Assembly: GCA_964342305.1 (NCBI GenBank) | Contig: CAYFGK010000145.1 | Location: 1-16,805, forward strand | Direction of reading: 5' to 3' | DNA from: DT-110 sp964342305 | GTDB taxonomy: Bacteria; Bacteroidota; Bacteroidia; Chitinophagales; Saprospiraceae | DNA: 16,805 nt | Shown here: piece after piece, positions 7,842-13,716 of the stretch | Numbering within the stretch: the stretch's first letter is position 1 | How the letters are laid out: each line of letters starts with the position of its first letter | Notes under the pieces: generated by a model | What the model was told of the DNA's origin: nothing | What the model saw: only the letters and a program-made list of their open reading frames with translations | Database searches by the model: none | Program-made: the position numbers and the translations under genes

Positions 7842-7855
7842 GTTTACCGGTAAAC
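7842..7855. promoter_or_regulatory. Perfect 14-bp palindrome, candidate operator
   Basis: GTTTACCGGTAAAC is its own reverse complement and ends 22 nt upstream of the ATG of the next gene. Its symmetry and position suit a dimeric regulator site or a leader hairpin. No second copy was noticed in the window and no regulator gene is adjacent. Confidence 0.35.
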
Positions 7856-7877
7856 AGGTGCCCAAAATAAGACCAAC

Positions 7878-8414
7878 ATGCCCGAATGGCTAGTAGTATT
7901 GCTGGAAATCGTTAAGTTAACCATACCCGCCCTCATTGTCTTCTGGACGGTGCAAACCCTGCTCAAAGAATACCTATCCCGCCAGATCGACCTCAAAGCC
8001 ATGGAGTTGCAACGCGAAAGGCGTGCCCAGATGCTACCCATGAAAATGCAGGCTTACGAGCGCCTGAGTTTGCTCTGCGAGCGCATCAATCTGCCCAGCC
8101 TGCTGGTGCGGGTACGCCAGGAGGGAATGAGCGCCCGCGAGTTGCACATCACCATGCTTACTACCATCCAGCAGGAATACGAACACAACATCACTCAGCA
8201 AGTCTACGTGAGCCCTAAATTGTGGGAGATCATCCAATTCGCCCGCGACGATGCGGTCCAGATGCTCAGTCTGGCCCTCGAAGCTACCGGAGCGGAAGCT
8301 ACCGGTCGCGAGTTTGGCAAATCCCTCCTGGAATTGATCCAGAAGCGGGGACCGTCTGCTCTGGATAAGGCCTTACTGGCCATTAAAAAGGAGGCGGCGA
8401 TTATATTGGAGTGA
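7878..8414 (+). CDS. Membrane-anchored protein of unknown function (DUF7935-like)
   Basis: The 178-aa protein starts with a single hydrophobic helix at about 4-27 (VVLLEIVKLTIPALIVFWTVQTLL). A charged helix rich in Arg, Glu and Gln follows (about 28-55), then a helical domain containing AYERLSLLCERI, QQEYEHNITQQVYVSPKLWE and a Lys-rich C-terminus. The layout suggests one N-terminal membrane anchor with a cytoplasmic coiled or helical body. The pattern of QAYERL then QEYEHN and Q-Y-S-P resembles a Bacteroidota-specific uncharacterised family that I recall as DUF7935, but this is from memory. No catalytic motif is seen. It is 104 nt upstream of the aminotransferase-fold gene on the same strand; the hairpin repeat between them makes co-transcription uncertain. 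Confidence 0.8.
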   Translation: MPEWLVVLLEIVKLTIPALIVFWTVQTLLKEYLSRQIDLKAMELQRERRAQMLPMKMQAYERLSLLCERINLPSLLVRVRQEGMSARELHITMLTTIQQEYEHNITQQVYVSPKLWEIIQFARDDAVQMLSLALEATGAEATGREFGKSLLELIQKRGPSALDKALLAIKKEAAIILE

Positions 8415-8433
8415 GCATCTTTTATAAGATTTT

Positions 8434-8484
8434 AGACTTGTAGAGGCCAGATAGAAGAGGTAGACGTCTTCGTCTTCTATCTGG
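8434..8484. repeat. Intergenic hairpin repeat, AGACTTG family, copy 2
   Basis: CCAGATAGAAGA (8447-8458) is perfectly complementary to 8473-8484. The first 19 bases (8434-8452) match 3830-3848 at 17 positions. As with copy 1, it lies within 20 nt of a plus-strand stop codon. It may be a transcript-end element or a dispersed REP. Confidence 0.5.
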
Positions 8485-8494
8485 AATCTGTTAT

Positions 8495-8517
8495 CTTTTG
8501 TCTTAAAAAGACAAAAG
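8495..8517 (+). promoter_or_regulatory. 10-bp palindrome abutting a start codon
   Basis: CTTTTGTCTT (8495-8504) pairs perfectly with AAGACAAAAG (8508-8517) around AAA, ending one base before the ATG at 8519. In mRNA it would hide the region where a ribosome binds, so it could damp translation. It may equally be a terminator-like stem for the preceding gene. Confidence 0.4.
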
Positions 8518-8518
8518 A

Positions 8519-9802
8519 ATGAATGAACGACGACGCTTTCTCCAAAAAATGACGGCCCTGACGGGCTTTAGCCTTACTACGCCCTGGTTTTCCTCCCTTT
8601 CGGGAAAAAGCTTCCTGCGCGAGTGGGAACGATTGCAGTCCTTGTCGATGGAAGACAGCATTACCGATGAGACGTTTTGGTACCAGGTCAAGAACGGCTA
8701 TACCGTCTCCCCTACCGTGATCAACCTGAACAATGGCGGGGTCTGCCCCCAGCCCATGGTGGTGCAACAGGCTGTGGAGCGCTACAACCGACTCAGCAAC
8801 GAAGCTCCCTCCTACTACATGTGGCGGGTACTCGACCGTGGACGCGAACCCCTGCGTCGCCGTTTGGCCGACCTCGCTGGTTGCGATGCGGAGGAGATCG
8901 CTATTGATCGCAACTCTTCCGAGGCCCTGGAGACCATCATTTTCGGTCTGCAACTCGAACGGGGCGACGAGGTAGTGCTGACCAAGCAGGACTACCCTAA
9001 TATGATCAACGCCTGGAAGCAGCGGGCGCACCGCGACGGCATCGTTCTCAAATGGATCGACCTGGAAGTGCCCCGCGAAGATGAAGACTATTTTGTAGAG
9101 CAATTCACCGGTGCCTTTACCGATCGAACCAAAGTGGTGCACATCACCCACCTGATCAACTGGTGCGGACAGGTACTACCCGCCGCTGCCATCGCCCGGG
9201 AGGCCCGTAAGCGCGGGATTGAGGTGCTGGTCGATGCCGCCCATTCGTTTGCCCACCTGGATTACAAGATACCCGACCTCGAATGCGATTACTTTGGTAC
9301 CAGCCTGCATAAATGGCTGTGTGCGCCATTTGGCAGCGGGCTGCTGTACGTAAAGAAGGAAAAAATAAAAAACCTTTATCCCCTTTTCGCCGCCCCGGAT
9401 CCGGAGAGCGATGACATCCGCAAATTCGAGCATTTGGGTACCCGCTCGTTCGCCATTGAGCAGGCCATCGGTCAGGCACTTGACTTTCACCACATGATCG
9501 GTTCCGAGCGCAAAGCCAAACGCCTCCACTACCTCAAAAACTACTGGGCCGAGCAGGTCTCCCAGCTACCCGGAGTCGATTTCCAGACGCCCATGCATCC
9601 CGACTACAGCGGCGCTATCGCCCTGCTGCGCGTGGAAGGCAAGGAACCCAATGAGGTAGCCAGCGAGCTCTTCAATAAACACAAGATCCACACGGTCGCC
9701 ATCAAGTGGGAAAACATCAACGGGGTGCGCGTGACGCCCAATGTCTACACGGTAACAAAGGATCTGGATGTGCTGATCGAGGCGGTGAAAGCAATGACAT
9801 GA
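8519..9802 (+). CDS. Tat-exported class-V aminotransferase-fold PLP enzyme (isopenicillin-N epimerase-like)
   Basis: The 427-aa protein belongs to the fold-type I PLP enzymes of the class-V aminotransferase/cysteine desulfurase/isopenicillin-N epimerase group. It has INLNNGGVCPQP near 68-79 and a RNSSEALE segment near 131-138. VDAAHSFAHLD carries Asp239 and His242, which contact PLP. The Schiff-base lysine is Lys265 in GTSLHKWLCAP. LGTRSFA and GVRVTPNVY lie in the C-terminal half. The N-terminus MNERRRFLQKMTALTGF is a twin-arginine signal, so export of the folded holoenzyme is expected; this also fixes the ATG at 8519 rather than the internal ATG at 8549. The substrate is unknown; racemisation, epimerisation or C-S lyase chemistry are all possible. 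It shares the export route of the nearby glycosylasparaginase but no operon. Confidence 0.9.
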   Translation: MNERRRFLQKMTALTGFSLTTPWFSSLSGKSFLREWERLQSLSMEDSITDETFWYQVKNGYTVSPTVINLNNGGVCPQPMVVQQAVERYNRLSNEAPSYYMWRVLDRGREPLRRRLADLAGCDAEEIAIDRNSSEALETIIFGLQLERGDEVVLTKQDYPNMINAWKQRAHRDGIVLKWIDLEVPREDEDYFVEQFTGAFTDRTKVVHITHLINWCGQVLPAAAIAREARKRGIEVLVDAAHSFAHLDYKIPDLECDYFGTSLHKWLCAPFGSGLLYVKKEKIKNLYPLFAAPDPESDDIRKFEHLGTRSFAIEQAIGQALDFHHMIGSERKAKRLHYLKNYWAEQVSQLPGVDFQTPMHPDYSGAIALLRVEGKEPNEVASELFNKHKIHTVAIKWENINGVRVTPNVYTVTKDLDVLIEAVKAMT

Positions 9803-9804
9803 GG

Positions 9805-9878
9805 AAATCGGAAGTCGGAAATCGGAAATCGGAAATGTACTTCCGATTTCCGACCTCCGACCTCCGACTTCCGATTTT
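9805..9878. repeat. TCGGARR heptamer hairpin
   Basis: The left arm (9805-9834) is four units of TCGGAAR after AAA. The right arm (9841-9878) is the reverse complement with one extra unit and TCGGAGG variants. They pair across a 6-nt ATGTAC spacer. The long hairpin starts 2 nt after the aminotransferase-fold gene stop codon. The same heptamer family is translated inside both fibre genes (12367-12394 and 15712-15739). Confidence 0.75.
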
Positions 9879-9884
9879 GTAAAA

Positions 9885-9912
9885 CCTCAAACCCCAAACC
9901 TCAAACCTCAAA
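9885..9912. repeat. CCTCAAA heptamer tandem repeat (4 units)
   Basis: There are four consecutive 7-bp units, CCTCAAA, CCCCAAA, CCTCAAA, CCTCAAA, ending directly at CCTG of the leader element. The paralogous leader at 13630 has only one CCTCAAA-like unit, so this is probably a local expansion. Confidence 0.7.
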
Positions 9913-9940
9913 CCTGTTATATTCATTCTTTCGGGTGATG
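9907..9940 (+). promoter_or_regulatory. Conserved leader element, copy 1
   Basis: These 34 bp match 13630-13663 at 30 positions, the only long conserved block upstream of both fibre genes. Bases 9923-9928 pair with 9933-9938 around TTTC, with two G-U pairs. In copy 2 those same pairs are G-C. The element ends 68 nt before the ATG. A second stem (ATGCATG 9938-9944 with 9957-9963) follows. It may be a promoter/5'-UTR regulator. Confidence 0.5.
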
Positions 9941-10008
9941 CATGTCCCTTATTTTCCATGCATTTTACCAGTGCCCCTATCCTGGGAAGACACTCAAAAC
10001 CTGGTAAC

Positions 10009-12762
10009 ATGCGTTCAACGGTACTCATTGTATTTTTCACCCTGTTCACACATACCCTTTTTGCCCAGATAAAACTGGATGTGGCTGGTAATGCCCGTAT
10101 TCTCGGTCGATTACAACTTCAGCAAAGTTTAAGTGATAATTCGGTATTCGTGGGGACCGGTACCGGCATCAACGATGATGGTACCCAGAATAACAATTCG
10201 GCCTTTGGTTTTGAGGCTTTGCGATTAAATACCACGGGCAGAAACAACGTAGCCATTGGCTATTTTGCCGAGCGCAATAACACCAGCGCCCTGTTCAGCA
10301 CAGCTGTTGGTGCTTTTGCCCTGGAGAATTTAACCAACGGAAACTCCAATACAGCCCTGGGATACATCGCTCTGAGAAATCTGGTCAGCGGTGACCACAA
10401 TATAGCCCTGGGATTTGGTGCTATGTCGGGCGCTACCGGAGGCGACGATAATATTGCCATCGGAGAGCGAACGGTAAACAGTACCACGACCGGTTTTCGT
10501 AATATCGCCATCGGGGGTGATGCCATAGAGGATAATGAAACGGGAAACTTCAATATTGGTATCGGATTTGGGGCTGTATCTGCTACGGTAGGCGGTAATA
10601 ATAATGTGGGGATCGGTCACACGGCGCTGCGCAATAGTCTGAGCTCCAACTTAACCGCGGTGGGCTCGGCTTCCCTGTTCCAAAATACTACCGGAACTGA
10701 GTTGGTGGCCATTGGCTACAATACCCTCAAGAACAATACCGAAGCGGACGGTAATACCGCACTGGGTTTTGAGACCCTGCTGGAAAACACCACCGGCTCA
10801 AACAACACCGCCTTCGGACGCCGATCCATGGAAAAAAATGAAACCGGAGCCGAAAACACCGCCATGGGTGCCTATACCCTGGATGCCTGTACGAATTGCA
10901 CGAATAACACAGCTATTGGATTCGAGGCCCTGACGAATAATAACAGTGGGGTGTGGAATACGGCGGTGGGTAGTGGTGCCCTAAGCCAAAATACTACGGG
11001 AAATTCCAATACCGCAGTCGGTGAAAATGCGCTGGGAAACAATACAACCGGCCGTAGCAATACGGCTATTGGTCGGATAGCGCTCCGGTCCTGTACCGAG
11101 TGCATCGCGAATGTAGCCCTTGGCGAAGAGGCGATGCTCGACAATACAGAGGGGAATACCAACGTAGCCGTGGGCAATAAAACCTTACTGCGGAATACCA
11201 CCGGCGACCGTAATGTAGCCATTGGTCAAGACGCCATGCTTTTCAACCAATCCGGTAGTGAAAATATTGGTATCGGCCCGAATGCGCTGCGAGCAAAAAC
11301 CAATGGCAACGGGAATGTCGCTATCGGCTACGAGTCCCTTTCGTCACTAAGCACTTTTGGCGACCAGAATACCGCCATCGGCCACCGTAGCATGGAAAGT
11401 ACCACTTCGGGTGAAAACAATGTAGCCCTGGGCTTCGAAAGCTTTCGTGAAAATACCACCGGTGACAACAGCACGGCCCTTGGCTACCAAGCTTTGCTTA
11501 ATGCCACAACGGGTAATGATAATACCGCCGTAGGCCACTCTGCCCTGAATGCCCTCACTACCGCCCAAAACAGTGTCGCCGTGGGTAGCAGTGCCCTGGC
11601 CAGCGTCACCACCGGTGATGATAACGTAGGCATCGGTAAAGATGCCCTGACCAGCACCACCACCGGTGATGGAAATTCAGCACTCGGTTTTCAATCCATG
11701 GAGAACAATACGCAAGGCCGTAATAATACTGCTGCAGGTCAACAGAGCCTCCGGGAAAACACCCTGGGTTCCAGTAATACCGCTTTTGGCTGGCAGGCTT
11801 TACGGGAAAATGTTGGCGGTTCATTCAATACGGCAATTGGTTTCGGCGCCTTCTTCAGCTCCTCGGGAAATAACTACGATAATTCCACCGCCCTGGGACG
11901 AAATGCCGAGCCCGGCGGCAGTAATACCGTCCGTCTTGGTAATGATGCTGTCACCACTATCCAGGGCGTGGTCGATTTCACCACCACCAGTGATGCCCGA
12001 TTTAAAGACAAAGTGAAGGAGGATGTGCCGGGCATCGAATTCATTCGGGAACTGCGACCGGTCACCTACCACCTCGATGCCCGCGCCATGGACGATTGGC
12101 GGGCGCGGCACCTGGGTGTACGGGATTCCAGCAACTACGCCGAAAAGGGCGCCATCGAAGACATTAAGTTTACCGGCTTCCTGGCCCAGGAAGTAGAGGA
12201 AGCTGCCGAGAAGGTAGGGTACGATTTCAGTGGGGTCGACAAGCCCGATACGGATCAGCAATCGTATGGGTTGCGCTACGGCAGCTTCGTAGTTCCGCTG
12301 GTGAAGGCAACGCAGGAACAGCAAACGGAAATACGAAGTTTGAAGGAGGAAGTGAGAAGGCTCAAATCGGAGGTCGGAAATCGGAAATCGGAAAATGATA
12401 AACTTCGTCAAGAGCTAGACAATCTTAAAGACTTAGTCCAACAGTTGCTCGACGGGCAAGGCTCGGAAAATGAACCCGTCATTCTGGACCAGGCCCCTAC
12501 CCTCGATCAGAATGAGCCGAATCCGTTTACGGACCAATCACGCATCGGCTACTTCTTGCCCGCCGAAGCCTTGGCGAATGGCGGGTCTGCCCAATTGATC
12601 ATAACGTCCATCGATGGCAAGGAACTACGGCGGGTTTCGCTTACGCAAAAGGGAAAGGGCGCCGTACAGATCCAGACCCGTAATTTCCCCGCCGGCACCT
12701 ATAACTACAGTCTCGTGGTGAACGGGCAGATTGTCGATACGAAGCGGATGGTCGTGCAATAA
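10009..12762 (+). CDS. Long S74-chaperone surface fibre with YadA-like head repeats and T9SS domain
   Basis: The 917-aa exported fibre has a signal peptide at about 1-19, a short QIKLDVAGNARI N-domain, and about 34 head repeats (residues 61-640). The repeat consensus is NTAxGxxALxxNTTGxx, about 17 residues, like YadA-type trimeric adhesin heads. A peptidase-S74/intramolecular-chaperone domain follows, beginning at TSDARFK. Ser661, Asp662 and Lys666 match the self-cleaving Ser-Lys arrangement of phage tailspike chaperones. A coiled coil (about 770-815) and a T9SS type A sorting domain (about 825-917; NEPNPF, FPAGTYNYSLVVNG) complete it. The frame extends to an ATG at 9958, but the ATG at 10009 gives a signal peptide and matches the paralogue's MRST start. 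The likely role is surface adhesion or interaction. Two repeats carry CxxC pairs (ACTNC, SCTEC), absent from the paralogue. Confidence 0.93.
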   Translation: MRSTVLIVFFTLFTHTLFAQIKLDVAGNARILGRLQLQQSLSDNSVFVGTGTGINDDGTQNNNSAFGFEALRLNTTGRNNVAIGYFAERNNTSALFSTAVGAFALENLTNGNSNTALGYIALRNLVSGDHNIALGFGAMSGATGGDDNIAIGERTVNSTTTGFRNIAIGGDAIEDNETGNFNIGIGFGAVSATVGGNNNVGIGHTALRNSLSSNLTAVGSASLFQNTTGTELVAIGYNTLKNNTEADGNTALGFETLLENTTGSNNTAFGRRSMEKNETGAENTAMGAYTLDACTNCTNNTAIGFEALTNNNSGVWNTAVGSGALSQNTTGNSNTAVGENALGNNTTGRSNTAIGRIALRSCTECIANVALGEEAMLDNTEGNTNVAVGNKTLLRNTTGDRNVAIGQDAMLFNQSGSENIGIGPNALRAKTNGNGNVAIGYESLSSLSTFGDQNTAIGHRSMESTTSGENNVALGFESFRENTTGDNSTALGYQALLNATTGNDNTAVGHSALNALTTAQNSVAVGSSALASVTTGDDNVGIGKDALTSTTTGDGNSALGFQSMENNTQGRNNTAAGQQSLRENTLGSSNTAFGWQALRENVGGSFNTAIGFGAFFSSSGNNYDNSTALGRNAEPGGSNTVRLGNDAVTTIQGVVDFTTTSDARFKDKVKEDVPGIEFIRELRPVTYHLDARAMDDWRARHLGVRDSSNYAEKGAIEDIKFTGFLAQEVEEAAEKVGYDFSGVDKPDTDQQSYGLRYGSFVVPLVKATQEQQTEIRSLKEEVRRLKSEVGNRKSENDKLRQELDNLKDLVQQLLDGQGSENEPVILDQAPTLDQNEPNPFTDQSRIGYFLPAEALANGGSAQLIITSIDGKELRRVSLTQKGKGAVQIQTRNFPAGTYNYSLVVNGQIVDTKRMVVQ
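12335..12394 (+). repeat. Heptamer repeat translated within the coiled coil, copy 1
   Basis: Positions 12335-12362 read as four GAAGNNN heptamers. Positions 12367-12394 are four TCGGARR heptamers (TCGGAGG, then TCGGAAA three times). Together they encode RSLKEEVRRLKSEVGNRKSE in frame. The second block is the same family as the intergenic hairpin at 9805-9878. Confidence 0.7.
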
Positions 12763-13509
12763 AATGATGAATGATGAGTGATGAATGCTCAATGGAACGC
12801 CTTGGTTGTTGACACGGGTGATCTCGACTCACAGGGTACTTTTAAATGATGAATGTTGAATGTTGAGTGCTCAATGCTCAATGAAACGCATTCGTTGTTG
12901 ACACGGGTGATCTCGACGCACAGCGTACTTTTAAATGATGAATGTTGAATAATGAGTGATGAATGCTCAATGGAACGCATTCGTTGTTGACACGGGTGAT
13001 ATCGACGCACAGCGTACTTTTAAATGATGAGTGTTGAATGATGAGTGCTAAATGCTCAATGGAACGCATTCATTGTTGACACGGGTGATCTCGACTCACA
13101 GCGTACTTTTAAATGATGAATGTTGAGTGCTCAATGCTCAGTGCTCAATGAAACGCCTTGGTTGTTGACACGGGTGGTATCGGCTCACAGTGTACTTTTA
13201 AATGATGAATGTTGAATGTTGAGTGCTCAATGCTCAATGGAACGCATTCATTGTTGATACGGGTGACATCGACTCACAGTGTGCTTTTAAATGATGAATG
13301 ATGAATGTTGAGTGCTCAATGCACAATGAAACGCATTCGTTGTTGATACGGGTGATCTCGACGCACAGTGTGCTTTTAAATGATGAATGATGAATGTTGA
13401 GTGTTAAATGTTGAGTGCTCAATGCTCAATGGAACGCATTCGTTGTTGATACGGGTGATATCGACTCACAGCGTACTTTTAAATGATGAATGTTGAGTGT
13501 TAAATGTTG
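12763..13509. repeat. Satellite-like array 1: eight units of 54-bp constant part plus heptamers
   Basis: Eight units start (at AACGC) at 12796, 12885, 12974, 13063, 13152, 13241, 13330 and 13433. Intervals are 89 bp six times and then 103 bp. Each unit has a 49-bp core (AACGC, TTGTTGAYACGGGTG, TCGACKCACAG, CTTTTA), then 5 or 7 heptamers of AATGATG/AATGTTG/AGTGCTC type, then AATGR. The 14-bp difference is two heptamers. The array begins at the base after the fibre gene's stop codon. The core can form a weak stem (ACAC, GTGA with TCAC, GTGT). No RBS or conserved ORF is present. Confidence 0.92.
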
Positions 13510-13522
13510 AATTATACTATTC

Positions 13523-13620
13523 ATTCATCATTGAGCATTCATCATTGAGCATTCATCATTGAGCATTCATCATTGAGCATTCATCATTGAGCATTCATCA
13601 TTCAGCATTGAGCATTCAGC
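13523..13620. repeat. Reverse-orientation heptamer block (14-bp tandem)
   Basis: Exactly 14 heptamers fill these 98 bp: five perfect copies of ATTCATCATTGAGC, one ATTCATCATTCAGC, then ATTGAGC and ATTCAGC. They are the reverse complement of the array linker words. Bases 13523-13532 pair with 13482-13491 of the last linker. The 54-bp core is absent. Confidence 0.88.
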
Positions 13621-13629
13621 ATGCCTTAC

Positions 13630-13663
13630 CTCAAACCTGTAATATTCACCCTTTTGGGTGATG
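13630..13663 (+). promoter_or_regulatory. Conserved leader element, copy 2
   Basis: This matches 9907-9940 at 30 of 34 positions. TCACCC (13646-13651) pairs with GGGTGA (13656-13661) around TTTT, replacing the two G-U pairs of copy 1 with G-C. It ends 53 nt before the ATG. A weak second stem (ATGGAT 13691-13696 with ATCCAT 13705-13710) follows. Confidence 0.5.
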
Positions 13664-13716
13664 TGCCAGCCTGTTAATTCCAACATCTTGATGGATAACA
13701 AAAAATCCATGTTTAT

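Noticed and set aside
9958..10008. 17-codon upstream start of the first fibre
   Set aside because: It would bury the signal peptide, and the paralogue begins at the equivalent MRST methionine.
12641..13422. Overlapping minus-strand ORFs of 62-73 codons in array 1 with recurring peptide NNEC and IHHSSFKST-like text
   Set aside because: The 89-bp period is not a multiple of three, so the frames rotate. The peptides are translations of the satellite, with no RBS or conserved domain.
12763..13509. CRISPR array
   Set aside because: The segments between constant parts are made of the same few heptamers and are not unique spacers. The constant part is 54 bp and variable in sequence, and no cas gene is present.
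12763..13509. Integron attC/VCR-like repeats
   Set aside because: GTTRRRY-like words occur only by virtue of the heptamers. No cassette ORFs lie between units and no integrase is present.
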